Assembly: GCA_964648695.1 (NCBI GenBank)
Contig: CAZYLH010000020.1
Coordinates: forward strand, 1-22,919
Direction of reading: 5' to 3'
From: UBA4292 sp964648695
Lineage (GTDB): Bacteria; Bacillota; Clostridia; Lachnospirales; Lachnospiraceae
DNA: 22,919 nucleotides
In this document: in pieces, positions 1 through 8,256 of the stretch
How positions within the stretch are numbered: position 1 is the stretch's first letter
Layout of the letters: each line of letters begins with the position of its first letter
Program-made: the position numbers and the translations under genes
The notes under the pieces: generated by a model
The model's input: the letters and a program-made list of their open reading frames with translations, nothing else
Database searches by the model: none
Told to the model about the DNA's origin: nothing

Positions 1-63
1 GATCACAAAAAAATAGATGACTGATTCGTATGTCAGGGGTGAATGAGAGTTGACTTATTAAAC

Positions 64-90
64 AGGATGGCGGCGATTAGCTGCCATCCT
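64..90 (+). other. 11-bp GC-rich hairpin without a U tract
   Basis: AGGATGGCGGC at 64-74 pairs with GCTGCCATCCT at 80-90 (one G-T pair) around the loop GATTA. No run of T follows, so it is not a typical intrinsic terminator. It could be an mRNA end-protecting structure, a leader element, or part of a structured RNA with the hairpin at 143-194. Role unknown. Confidence 0.5.
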
Positions 91-142
91 CTCACACTAC
101 CGTCCATACCATTTTAGTACACGTATTTTAATAGTTGACATG

Positions 143-199
143 TAAGGACTGATATACAACTGATGAGTCAAAAACGGTTGTATATCAGTCTTTATTTTG
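143..199 (+). terminator. Probable intrinsic terminator or leader attenuator
   Basis: TAAGGACTGATATACAAC at 143-160 pairs with GTTGTATATCAGTCTTTA at 177-194, an 18-bp stem with a single G-T pair and a 16-base loop. A T-rich tail (TTTATTTT overlapping the stem end) follows. The stem is longer and more AT-rich than most intrinsic terminators. It may end an upstream transcript or attenuate the GH3 operon about 190 bp downstream. Confidence 0.6.
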
Positions 200-387
200 T
201 TAGAGGAAAGTGTTTTTTTGGAATTTTTTTATGTTTAAGATCATTTTCCGGGAAAGTGGAGGCAAATGAGGAAAGTGATTAAAAATTTAACAGAATGGAG
301 GTGAAGTGATAAATTTTGACTTAAAAAAGTCAGGAGGCTTAAGAATTTTAAGTTTCCAAGACCAAAAATCTTTTTAAGGAGGTAACT

Positions 388-3336
388 ATGAAACGAAAGG
401 TTGCAATTAAACGAGGAGTGGCTGCTCTGATGGCATTTGTCATGCTGCTCACGGTCTCCGCATCCACGCTGATGTTTGAGTATTCCGGAGTCATCAACAG
501 AGCTTTAAATGTGAGCACCACTGAGATCATCACTGTGGACGACGATGCCGTTGACACCGCCTACTACACCAGTGAATACGGCACAGACTACACCAACAAG
601 CAGTCTGCCCTTCAGCTTGAGATGGCAGTTGCCGCTGAGAACGTAGTTCAGGCTGAGGAAGGTTCCGTGCTCCTTCGAAATGAGAACAACGCACTGCCCT
701 TGTCATCTGATTCTGCGGTGACTATCTTTGGTAACGGTTCATATAATTCTCAGTCCAGCTCATCGACAATCTCATCTATCTCCACCGTGACGTTTAACTC
801 CGCTATGCAAAAAGTGCTTGGCGAGGACAATGTGAACATCACTCTGGCAGAGAATGTCTACAGCAGTATGAGCCAGACGACCGTATCAGAGGTGGTGGAA
901 GCAGAAATTTCTGAGGTTACTGCATATGAATCTACCTGGCAGAACGCTTACAATGACGCAGCTATAGTGGTTCTGACCCGTGTGGGCGGTGAGGATGCGG
1001 ACAATGCTCTTATCGGCGCGGACGGACGCAATATGCTGGGTCTTAGCGAAAACGAGGAGGATCTCATCGCTTATCTTAGCGAGCAGAAGGCAGAAGGCGT
1101 ATTTGATAAGATTATTGTGATAATCAATTCCGAGGCCATGATGGAGCTTGACTGGCTTGAGGAGTATGATGTTGACGCATGTCTCTTAGTCGGCGACCCC
1201 GGCGCAGTGGGATTTGAAGGCGTGGCAAACATATTAGTTGGCGATGCTAACCCTTCCGGCCGCACAGTTGATACATATGCTGCAAACTCCCTCTCCGCAC
1301 CCGCGGTTACATATGCAAGCGATAACACGCAGATGTGGGGAAATGTGGATGAGGTCAACGAATACTGTACTGACACAACCAATGACGGCAGAGAGATTGA
1401 CTACTATGTAATCTATGCCGAGGGTATCTATGTTGGATATAAGTACTATGAGACCAGATATGAGGACGTTGTAATGGGTACTGGAAACGCCTCCTCCAGT
1501 GTCGGATCCTCAACAGGAAGTGCATGGGATTACTCATCCGAGGTTGTTTACTCCTTCGGCTACGGCCTAAGCTACACAACTTTTGAGCAGGAAATCTTAA
1601 ATGTAAGTTATGACAGCTTGACAGATATGTATCTGGTTTCAGTCCAGGTTACAAATACCGGTGATGTAACAGGTAAGGAAGTGGTTCAGGTTTATGCCCA
1701 GACACCTTACGGCGAGTATGAGCAGGAAAACAATGTAGAGAAGGCATCTGTCAATCTGGTAGGTTTTTCAAAGACCTCTGAGCTTGAGCCTGGCGAAAGC
1801 GAGACGGTCACCGTAGAAGTAAGACGTTATTTTTTGACAAGCTATGACACCTACGGAGCAGAAGGATATATCTTAAGTGCCGGAGATTACTACCTTGCAC
1901 TCGGAAATGGCGCTCATGATGCGCTAAACAACATCTTAGCAGCTAAGGGCTACACCACAGCTGATGGCATGGACTATAACGGTGATGATAGCCTGGTTTA
2001 CACATGGAACCAGGAAGAGCTTGATACTGAGAGCTACAGGTATTCTTCTGCTACCGGTACGGAAGTTACAAATCTCTTTGATTATGCTGACATAAACTAC
2101 TATGGTATTGAATTTACATACCTTTCCCGCAGCGACTGGGAGGGAACCTATCCTGAGACTGCTCTGGTTGTGGATGCTACCGAGGAGATGATGGATGATT
2201 TAAATCTTGACTGGTATGAGACGCCGGAGGACGCTCCGTCTGTTGATGACTTCACACAGGGTGCGGACAACGGATTGAGCTTTATTGACATGCGACTGGT
2301 TGACTTTGATGACGATGAAACCTGGGATGCATTCCTGGATCAGTTTACCGTAGAAGAGATGGCATCCCTTCTGGCTGATACATTTGGCGTAGCCGGAATT
2401 GACCGTCTTGGCATTCCTTCACAGGCCCGCGCTGATGATAACCGCGGAGCCGACACTCTGATTGCTACCGGTGAGACCACCCTGACATGGGTATCCGAAC
2501 CTACCACCGCCCGCACATGGAACACAGATCGCTACACTGCCAAGGGTACTCTTTTGGCGCTTGAAGCGGCATTTTGCGGTCTGAACGAGATCTGGTACGG
2601 CTCAGGAAACCTTCACCGTACTGCATTCGGCGGAAGAAACCATCAGTATGTATCTGAGGACGCTAACCTCTCCTACATTGTAACTGCTTATGAGGCAGCT
2701 GCTATGCAGGCTAACGGTATCAACTACGCTATCAAGCACTTTGTACTTAACGATCAGGAGAGCCACCGTGAGAGCTTGTCCACCTTCTTAAACGAGCAGG
2801 CGATGCGTGAAATCTACTTAAGGGCCTGCGAGGGTGCTTTTGTGGAAGGCGGCGCTAACAGCGTTATGACTGCTTTTAACCGTATAGGCGTTATTTATGC
2901 TGCGACAGATAAGACGCTGCTTACGGATCTGTTGCGAGGCGAATGGGGCTTTGAAGGACATATCACAACTGATGGCTTTTCAAGCACCTCACTGTATAAG
3001 ACCCACTATGCGGAAATGTTTGACGCAGGTCTTACATTCTTCTGCTTAGACTCGGGTGAGACGACGGCCGCCATCATCTCTTATATAGAGGATGGAGACG
3101 GATATATGTTACAACTCCTGCGGCAAATGACAAAGTATAATATCTACGCAGCAGTGAACTCGGTATCTGTAAACGGACTGAGCAGCAACAGTGTCGTTGT
3201 AACCACCGTACCCTGGTGGCAGACCGCTATGCTTGCAGTCACCGGAATATCCGCTCTGGCGTTTGTTGTGTGCACCATTAGCTGTGTCGTAAACATCGCA
3301 ACCAGCAAGAAGCGGGTAAAGAAACAGGAGGAATGA
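388..3336 (+). CDS. Membrane-anchored GH3 glycosidase with permuted domain order (beta-glucosidase-like)
   Basis: A 982-aa glycoside hydrolase family 3 protein, expected to release sugars from beta-linked oligosaccharides outside the cell; the substrate cannot be read from the sequence. Visible order: a basic N terminus with a hydrophobic signal/anchor (about 9-30); the GH3 alpha/beta-sandwich domain normally C-terminal (about 85-395, with SVLLRN near 92 and a GDPGAVG loop); an Fn3-like domain (about 405-530); then the barrel domain normally N-terminal (about 640-905). In the barrel, RADDNR (D683/D684) matches the substrate-binding Asp region, K783-H784-F785 matches the KHF motif, and D862 in ITTDG sits where the family has its nucleophile. 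A C-terminal transmembrane helix (about 935-965) and a basic tail follow. Both ends therefore probably sit at the membrane with the enzyme outside. The ribosome site AAGGAGG at 376-382 fixes the start. Permuted GH3 enzymes are known in rumen Firmicutes; the flanking anchors are notable. Confidence 0.9.
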   Translation: MKRKVAIKRGVAALMAFVMLLTVSASTLMFEYSGVINRALNVSTTEIITVDDDAVDTAYYTSEYGTDYTNKQSALQLEMAVAAENVVQAEEGSVLLRNENNALPLSSDSAVTIFGNGSYNSQSSSSTISSISTVTFNSAMQKVLGEDNVNITLAENVYSSMSQTTVSEVVEAEISEVTAYESTWQNAYNDAAIVVLTRVGGEDADNALIGADGRNMLGLSENEEDLIAYLSEQKAEGVFDKIIVIINSEAMMELDWLEEYDVDACLLVGDPGAVGFEGVANILVGDANPSGRTVDTYAANSLSAPAVTYASDNTQMWGNVDEVNEYCTDTTNDGREIDYYVIYAEGIYVGYKYYETRYEDVVMGTGNASSSVGSSTGSAWDYSSEVVYSFGYGLSYTTFEQEILNVSYDSLTDMYLVSVQVTNTGDVTGKEVVQVYAQTPYGEYEQENNVEKASVNLVGFSKTSELEPGESETVTVEVRRYFLTSYDTYGAEGYILSAGDYYLALGNGAHDALNNILAAKGYTTADGMDYNGDDSLVYTWNQEELDTESYRYSSATGTEVTNLFDYADINYYGIEFTYLSRSDWEGTYPETALVVDATEEMMDDLNLDWYETPEDAPSVDDFTQGADNGLSFIDMRLVDFDDDETWDAFLDQFTVEEMASLLADTFGVAGIDRLGIPSQARADDNRGADTLIATGETTLTWVSEPTTARTWNTDRYTAKGTLLALEAAFCGLNEIWYGSGNLHRTAFGGRNHQYVSEDANLSYIVTAYEAAAMQANGINYAIKHFVLNDQESHRESLSTFLNEQAMREIYLRACEGAFVEGGANSVMTAFNRIGVIYAATDKTLLTDLLRGEWGFEGHITTDGFSSTSLYKTHYAEMFDAGLTFFCLDSGETTAAIISYIEDGDGYMLQLLRQMTKYNIYAAVNSVSVNGLSSNSVVVTTVPWWQTAMLAVTGISALAFVVCTISCVVNIATSKKRVKKQEE

Positions 3337-3338
3337 TT

Positions 3339-3743
3339 ATGGATATAATGCATAAAAAAATTAGTGCTAAACTCAGTCTGATATGCGCTGGGCTAAACCT
3401 GATCACTCTAGTAGCCTTTTGCATCTACGGTGTCGTTTACGACTATTTTGACTCCGTAGTCTGTTTGGCCTTCATTCTGGGCGTGGTATGCTTTGCGCTT
3501 TACGCTCTTGTCGATAAACTGTTTACGGAAATTCTAAACCTAGCAGGTGTATTTTGCGTTACCTTTGGGGTTGGATTATTCTTCTTAAACAGTTACCCTG
3601 TTTGGGCCGACCGGCTAAACAACATCACCATGTACGGCTCTAGAGGAACCTTGGTACCTGTGGTGACGATTATGATACTCTGCTTTGTTACAGCCCTTGT
3701 GGGAATCGTCTCCTGCTTTACCAGAAAGGAGTGTGACGCATGA
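3339..3743 (+). CDS. Small four-helix membrane protein, unknown function
   Basis: Not recognised. About 134 aa and almost entirely membrane-embedded, with four hydrophobic stretches (roughly residues 8-30, 36-56, 60-84 and 104-128) and no soluble domain or catalytic motif. An ATG at 3333 overlaps the GH3 stop codon, but AGGAGG at 3326-3331 is only 1 base from it and 7 bases from the in-frame ATG at 3339, so 3339 is chosen. The gene begins right at the end of the GH3 gene and its own stop overlaps the next start by 4 bases, so all three should be co-translated. By position it may be a membrane partner or scaffold for the surface glycosidase; that is inference only. Confidence 0.75.
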   Translation: MDIMHKKISAKLSLICAGLNLITLVAFCIYGVVYDYFDSVVCLAFILGVVCFALYALVDKLFTEILNLAGVFCVTFGVGLFFLNSYPVWADRLNNITMYGSRGTLVPVVTIMILCFVTALVGIVSCFTRKECDA

Positions 3744-4933
3744 GAAAGCTGAATATATTAGGACTCGCACTGATGACAGGCGTTCTGTCTTTAACATGTA
3801 CCGCCTGCTCAACCACAGTGGCGGATAATACTGAGAGTTATTTTTCAAATGTATCAAGCATTTTGAAAACACTTTTTTCAAGCAGCTCGACCAGTACGGA
3901 TGAGGCATCTGAGACCACCACGGACAGCGACACCGTAAAGCTTGATGCGCCCAGCAACTTCAGCATCGATGAGGATGGAAACTACTCCTTCACAGGCGTT
4001 GACGGCGCGGATTACTATCTGCTTTACTTTTGTGATATGGACGCTACGGAGGACACCGACACCTTTATCTATTCCAGTGAGCCAATCTATGACGATGGAA
4101 GCGAGACATACTCCGGTCAGGCTTCTGACTCCTTCCAGTATGGGTATGGTGAGTATCTTGTAAAAGTGTTCGCATTCCCGAGTATCAGCGACTCAGAGCA
4201 CTCCATGTCCACTGCTGCGACCGGTACATATACCTATACCGGTGAGCAGAGCGCTCCCGAGCTGTACTACTACTGGAATACCTTTGAAGAAACCATGGGT
4301 GTACAGATCGCAAATATGGATTCCTACCTCTATGAGGCATATCCTGACCAGGTAGATATAACCTTTACAAACGTATCTGACAGCAGCGATACTATCACTC
4401 TGACCATTGAGGAAGTATCCGATGACAACTACGGTGTTACCACGGACGCTCTCACCAAAGGAGAAACCTATGAGGTGACTGCTGTGGCAACGAGCACCAA
4501 CGAGTTTGTCACCAATCCCACATCTGATACGACTACCATTGAAGGCCTCACACTTGGAGACAGTCATCTGTTTACCTTCGGCTACTCCTACAGTGACGGC
4601 TTTGCAAACGATATCTTTAATTGGCCAGTTCTGGTAGAAGATTTTGATCTGGAAAACGGTGGTTCGGCGGGAAGCGCGGCGACCAATTTTGGAACGACTT
4701 CCTTTACCGTAACGCCTGCTGACTCCATAACAGCCGGCTCCTCCTACTCATACACCTTACAGGCTGGAAGCTGGGCGGAAGGGATATTGGAGCTCTATTC
4801 TGACGGTACATTTTTAGCAGATGAGACCGGCGGCGGACCTGTAAACGCAAGCTATATCAGCGGAACCTGGTATGATAACGGGGATGGAACTGCAACATTA
4901 AACTACGACCACAGCACGATTGTTATAAACTAA
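3740..4933 (+). CDS. Secreted Fn3-like lipoprotein, probable accessory to the GH3 enzyme
   Basis: A 397-aa predicted lipoprotein. The N terminus is a short basic segment and hydrophobic core ending in TCTAC-S. C23 (Ala at -1) is the likely lipidated residue, although Cys at -3 is not the usual lipobox residue. A Ser/Thr/Asp-rich linker (about 25-70) leads to an Fn3-like segment (about 71-165, with YSFTGVDGADYYLLYF typical of the fold) and a second beta-rich segment (about 170-275). The C-terminal beta domain (about 285-397) contains the ELYSDGTF / GTWYDNGDGTATLNY pattern of small extracellular beta-barrels. No catalytic motif is seen. It overlaps the previous gene by 4 bases and is followed by a strong terminator, closing the operon. 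A glycan-binding or structural role at the surface is plausible but unproven. Confidence 0.75.
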   Translation: MRKLNILGLALMTGVLSLTCTACSTTVADNTESYFSNVSSILKTLFSSSSTSTDEASETTTDSDTVKLDAPSNFSIDEDGNYSFTGVDGADYYLLYFCDMDATEDTDTFIYSSEPIYDDGSETYSGQASDSFQYGYGEYLVKVFAFPSISDSEHSMSTAATGTYTYTGEQSAPELYYYWNTFEETMGVQIANMDSYLYEAYPDQVDITFTNVSDSSDTITLTIEEVSDDNYGVTTDALTKGETYEVTAVATSTNEFVTNPTSDTTTIEGLTLGDSHLFTFGYSYSDGFANDIFNWPVLVEDFDLENGGSAGSAATNFGTTSFTVTPADSITAGSSYSYTLQAGSWAEGILELYSDGTFLADETGGGPVNASYISGTWYDNGDGTATLNYDHSTIVIN

Positions 4934-4969
4934 TGATCTAAAGCGCATGATGGCGCGCTAATAAAAAAG

Positions 4970-5013
4970 AACCGGACGGAGGAGCCTTAAGGGACCCCTC
5001 TGTCCGGTTTTTT
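4970..5013 (+). terminator. Strong intrinsic terminator of the GH3 operon
   Basis: AACCGGACGGAGG at 4970-4982 pairs with CCTCTGTCCGGTT at 4997-5009 (13 bp, one G-T pair) and is followed directly by a T run. It lies 37 bases after the lipoprotein stop. Confidence 0.92.
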
Positions 5014-5025
5014 ATGTGATTTTAC

Positions 5026-5054
5026 TTGCATAATGGGGGGATTTGATTTAAAAT
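5026..5054 (+). promoter_or_regulatory. Possible glmM promoter
   Basis: TTGCAT at 5026-5031 and TAAAAT at 5049-5054 are separated by 17 bases, about 40 bases before the glmM start. The -35 match is weak (3 of 6) and the -10 good (5 of 6). It lies just after the upstream terminator, where a promoter is needed. Confidence 0.4.
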
Positions 5055-5093
5055 GGAAAAAATTTCTTGCTGATGAACAAAAAGGGGACTGTA

Positions 5094-6446
5094 ATGGGAA
5101 AATATTTTGGCACAGACGGCTTTAGAGGAGAGGCAAACACAGTTTTGACAGCGGAGCATGCCTTTAAGATAGGAAAATACCTGGGTTGGTATTATGGGAA
5201 AAATGATGGGAAATGCGCAAAGGTTGTTATCGGTAAGGACACAAGGAAGAGCAGCTATATGTTTGAGTATGCGCTTGTGGCAGGTCTTACCGCAGCCGGT
5301 GCGGACGCGTATCTGATGCATGTTACCACCACGCCAAGTGTCTCCTACATTGTCCGCACGGAAGGGTTTGACTGCGGAATTATGATCTCAGCCAGCCATA
5401 ATCCATACACCGATAACGGCATTAAGCTGATAAACGAAAAGGGCGAAAAGCTTGATGAAAGCGTTATTACAGGGATAGAGGACTACTTAGATGGCAAGGG
5501 AGTTAAGATCCCTCTTGCAACAGGAAACAACATCGGCAGGGCATGGGATTTTTCGGCTGGAAGAAACCGCTATGTGGGGCATTTAATCTCGATTGCGGCA
5601 AGGTCTTTTAAGGGCATGCGCGTGGGACTTGACTGCGCAAACGGAAGCGCTTTTATGATCGCAAAAAACGTGTTTGACGCTTTAGGAGCAACCACATTTG
5701 TGATAAACAATAACCCGGATGGTAAAAATATAAATCTTGAGGCAGGCTCAACCCATATTGGGGGACTGCAAAGTCTTATAAAGGAGCAGGGCTTAGATGT
5801 GGGATTTGCATACGATGGAGACGCTGACCGCTGCATCTGTGTGGACGAGCATGGAAAAGTTGTGGATGGGGACGCCATCATGTATATACTAGGTGTCCAT
5901 CTAAAAAAACAGGGCCATTTAAACAAAGATGTGGTGGTTTCCACCGTGATGTCTAATCTGGGCTTTTACAAGGCTCTTGATGATGCGGGGATGACCTCCG
6001 TGCAGACGGCTGTGGGAGATAAGTACGTTTATGAGGAGATGGCAAAAAACGGATATAGCTTAGGCGGGGAGCAGTCAGGTCATATCATTATCAGCAAATA
6101 TGCCTCCACTGGAGACGGAATCTTAACCTCCATAAAGCTGATGGAGGTTATGCTTGAAGAAAAGTGTACGATGAGTGAGCTTGCAAAGCCGGTTAAGGTA
6201 TATCCACAGCTGTTAAAAAATGTGCGCGTACATGATAAGGATGCGGCCATGAATAACAAAGCTCTGCTGGCCGCCGTAACAGCCGCAGAGCATGAGCTTG
6301 GTGGTGATGGAAGAATCCTTGTCAGAAAAAGCGGTACGGAGCCTCTTGTGCGCGTGATGGTTGAGTCAGCTTCCGAGGAAATATGTGAGCATTATGTGGG
6401 AACAATACTGGATGTGATGAAAAAGGAAGGGTTAATAGAGGACTAA
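5094..6446 (+). CDS. glmM: Phosphoglucosamine mutase GlmM
   Basis: Converts glucosamine-6-phosphate to glucosamine-1-phosphate in the cytoplasm, on the way to UDP-GlcNAc for peptidoglycan. The 450-aa length is normal for the family. Seen in order: the N-terminal GTDGFRG motif; the active-site phosphoserine loop ISASHNP with S101; the magnesium site DGDADR (D241, D243, D245); the sugar loop GGEQSGH typical of GlmM rather than phosphomannomutases; and the C-terminal phosphate loop RKSGTEP. An in-frame TTG lies further upstream, but AAAGGGG 6 bases before the ATG at 5094 and family alignment at MGKYFGTDGF support the shorter start. It stands alone, with its own possible promoter, and converges with the next gene, whose end overlaps it by 15 bases. 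Confidence 0.96.
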   Translation: MGKYFGTDGFRGEANTVLTAEHAFKIGKYLGWYYGKNDGKCAKVVIGKDTRKSSYMFEYALVAGLTAAGADAYLMHVTTTPSVSYIVRTEGFDCGIMISASHNPYTDNGIKLINEKGEKLDESVITGIEDYLDGKGVKIPLATGNNIGRAWDFSAGRNRYVGHLISIAARSFKGMRVGLDCANGSAFMIAKNVFDALGATTFVINNNPDGKNINLEAGSTHIGGLQSLIKEQGLDVGFAYDGDADRCICVDEHGKVVDGDAIMYILGVHLKKQGHLNKDVVVSTVMSNLGFYKALDDAGMTSVQTAVGDKYVYEEMAKNGYSLGGEQSGHIIISKYASTGDGILTSIKLMEVMLEEKCTMSELAKPVKVYPQLLKNVRVHDKDAAMNNKALLAAVTAAEHELGGDGRILVRKSGTEPLVRVMVESASEEICEHYVGTILDVMKKEGLIED

Positions 6447-7064
6447 TCCCGCGCCCCTACGGTAATAATAGCAGTGGTTTGACAGGCGATCCTCTGGCTT
6501 AACAAGTGTTTCATTTACCTCCCGGATGATGTCATTTATATCATCTGGGGAATGCCCGCTGTCTGGTAGGATCAGCACCTCGTGAATGCTTGAGGGGATT
6601 ATGATGAGATCAGAATCCTTTTCATCGGCAAACTTTTCTAAGATCTCAGAAAAGTAGATACACACTGCCCCAGCCCGGTGATATTGGTTTGTGAGAACGT
6701 AGAGATCTTTTATGATTGGATGAATAAGAAATGGGTCTTTAGCGCATAAATCTTCGCCCTCTATAGCGTCGCGTACAGGGGTGATTCTCTCCTGCATAAT
6801 GCGGGGAGTATTCTCCTTTGCGATCTTAAACAGCGTCTCATCTGTGATATGCCATGCGGCAAGCTGCTTTTTAGAAAGAAAATGAATCCTTGTAAGGCTG
6901 TTTCCCTCAATCTGAAAATAGACGCATATAAGCGCTAGATCATGATAGGTAAGGTAAGGAGTGTCTTTAAGAAGCTCTGCGTGAAACTCTGGATTTATAA
7001 GCATTAAGCAGACAGAATCCTTTAGTTTTTGAAATGAAATCTGGGTAGATAATTGATATGTCAT
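6432..7064 (-). CDS. DUF5688-like protein, function unknown
   Basis: A 210-aa soluble protein. Segments such as the run around HITDETLFKIAKENTPRIM, the YVLTNQYHRAGAVCIYF strand and the IIIPSSIHEVLILPD motif resemble, from memory, the DUF5688 family common in Lachnospiraceae. The end HCYYYRRGAGLV also fits. The usual family length is, as I recall, nearer 300 aa, so this looks short at its N terminus. No catalytic motif or membrane segment is evident. The start has an AAAGGA ribosome site 5 bases upstream on this strand. The 3' end overlaps glmM by 15 bases in convergent orientation, so both transcripts would have to read past each other or stop inside the genes. It lies downstream of tRNA-Arg on the same strand. 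Confidence 0.7.
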   Translation of the reverse strand: MTYQLSTQISFQKLKDSVCLMLINPEFHAELLKDTPYLTYHDLALICVYFQIEGNSLTRIHFLSKKQLAAWHITDETLFKIAKENTPRIMQERITPVRDAIEGEDLCAKDPFLIHPIIKDLYVLTNQYHRAGAVCIYFSEILEKFADEKDSDLIIIPSSIHEVLILPDSGHSPDDINDIIREVNETLVKPEDRLSNHCYYYRRGAGLVLY

Positions 7065-7150
7065 AAAATCCTTTCGTGGATCGCATGAGCATAAGTAAGA
7101 CTATGAGTTATAAAGAATAATGGGGAAATTTAGATGAAAAGCGAAATAGG

Positions 7151-7222
7151 TGCACCTGAGTGGAATCGAACCACCGCACCCGGCTCCGGAGGCCGGTGCT
7201 CTATCCACTGAGCTACAGGTGC
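7151..7222 (-). tRNA. tRNA-Arg (anticodon CCG)
   Basis: Read on the - strand: a 7-bp acceptor stem GCACCTG/CAGGTGC, D arm GCTC...GAGC, anticodon stem CCGGC/GCCGG around the 7-base loop CTCCGGA with anticodon CCG, a 4-base variable region, and a T arm with loop TTCGATT. Length is 72 with discriminator A. CCA is not encoded: the bases after the discriminator are CCT, so CCA would be added after transcription. Confidence 0.95.
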
Positions 7223-7231
7223 ATCGCCGTA

Positions 7232-7261
7232 ATCTTACTATAAATTACAAATGATTGTCAA
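7232..7261 (-). promoter_or_regulatory. Promoter of tRNA-Arg
   Basis: On the - strand a perfect TTGACA (7256-7261) and TAAGAT (7232-7237) are spaced 18 bases apart, ending about 10 bases before the mature tRNA 5' end. The -35 element lies only about 10 bases before the ribosome site of the divergent recombinase-like gene. Confidence 0.6.
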
Positions 7262-7283
7262 TGCTTTTTTAAAAGGAGGAGGC

Positions 7284-8168
7284 ATGGAGCTTCGTTCAAA
7301 GTACATATCGGATTATTTTAAGAGCCATATCTGGCCCTGTTTTGAGAAAGAATTTGGGCAGGAGAGGGCGCATTCGCTAAAAAACTACAAAAATACACTG
7401 GAGCCTTTTTGCGAATATGTAAAGAAGGATTTTCTTAAGGTGACGCCGGAGGATGTTGGTAGATATTATGCCTACCTTGAGGGGCGGGTGCGCTTAGGAA
7501 ATATGAGTCATGGAAGCATGCTGACCTATAAGAAGAACCTGCGGGCGCTTTCATGCGCCATAGAGCGCTTTATCAAAGAAAATCAGCTTTCTATTACTTA
7601 TAATAATTATTTTCATAACAGCATTCAGGGAGATGTGCGCTGCATCAGTGAAAATGCGTGGCTGGCAGAATCTAAGGAGATCACTACCCTTATTTCAAAG
7701 GCTAATACCCCGAGGGAGATGCTTCTTCTTTTGATGCTGACGGAGGGGGCGCTTACTGCAACCCAGATCAGTAAACTGACCTGGGAGGGCTTTTCGGAAA
7801 AGCATCTTTGGTATCAGTACGATGATAAGCACGGATTTCCTGTCAGCGAGCTTTTCCATATAGCCTGGAAGGATTACAGAGAAGAGATGATTGAGGCGGG
7901 AAAGGAGCCAAAAGGGCTTTTGTTTTTTAACCGGAAAAATAACCCCGTCAACACAAAAAATATCAGCACACTGATAAAGCGCTGTCGCATGGAGGCTGGT
8001 ATATCCCGGGAGATTACTGCCAGACAGTTAAGGGACTATGGCCTGGTACAGAGGTTTAAAGAGCTTTGGCATGCGGGAGATGAGGCGGATAATCTTGCGA
8101 CAAACCTGGATGATGGACAAATTACAAGAATGCGCGAGCTCTATCTGCATTTTGCACAGAGTGCGTAA
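7284..8168 (+). CDS. Tyrosine-recombinase-like protein with a degenerate active site
   Basis: A 294-aa protein resembling phage-type integrases: an N-terminal alpha-helical SAM-like DNA-binding part (about 5-105) and a C-terminal catalytic-like part (about 125-290). In active recombinases the first catalytic Arg lies in a GLR-(I/V)-S-E-L motif; here the equivalent is EGALTATQISKL (154-165) with no Arg. The HxLRH box is replaced by RQLRDY (247-252), which keeps one Arg (R250) but neither His. A Tyr (Y287) near the C terminus could be the nucleophile position. It is therefore probably not a working recombinase, perhaps a DNA-binding relative. AAAAGGAGGAGG just upstream chooses ATG 7284; an earlier in-frame start at 7251 has no ribosome site. 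It stands next to a tRNA gene but no other mobile-element genes are visible. Confidence 0.7.
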   Translation: MELRSKYISDYFKSHIWPCFEKEFGQERAHSLKNYKNTLEPFCEYVKKDFLKVTPEDVGRYYAYLEGRVRLGNMSHGSMLTYKKNLRALSCAIERFIKENQLSITYNNYFHNSIQGDVRCISENAWLAESKEITTLISKANTPREMLLLLMLTEGALTATQISKLTWEGFSEKHLWYQYDDKHGFPVSELFHIAWKDYREEMIEAGKEPKGLLFFNRKNNPVNTKNISTLIKRCRMEAGISREITARQLRDYGLVQRFKELWHAGDEADNLATNLDDGQITRMRELYLHFAQSA

Positions 8169-8227
8169 ATATGAGATAGACCTGCATCCCAGCTCCATTC
8201 TTTAGACGATTATTTTTGAATTTTATG

Positions 8228-8256
8228 ATGACAAGCAAATATGTGTATGCTATAAT
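8228..8256 (+). promoter_or_regulatory. Promoter of the GH31 gene
   Basis: ATGACA (8228-8233, 5 of 6) and a perfect TATAAT (8251-8256) are 17 bases apart, with an extended -10 TGC directly before the -10. The ribosome site AGGAGG (8275-8280) follows about 20 bases later. Confidence 0.78.

Larger units (their letters stand above)
1..387. other. Gene-free leader upstream of the GH3 operon
   Basis: No convincing gene lies here. It holds a GC-rich hairpin at 64-90 and a long terminator-like hairpin at 143-194, listed separately. After these comes AT-rich sequence with T runs at about 210-230, a small inverted repeat TTTCC/GGAAA near 244-255, and a short GACTT/AAGTC hairpin near 317-330, then the ribosome site of the first gene. 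I found no convincing -35/-10 pair. The gene that the 143-194 hairpin might terminate would lie left of the window. Confidence 0.6.

Noticed and set aside
68..118. Sixteen-codon leader peptide (ATG at 68)
   Set aside because: No ribosome site at usable spacing, its start lies within a hairpin stem, and codon content shows no attenuation pattern.
5067..5093. Longer GlmM start at TTG 5067
   Set aside because: The added nine residues fall outside the family alignment and the ribosome site fits ATG 5094.
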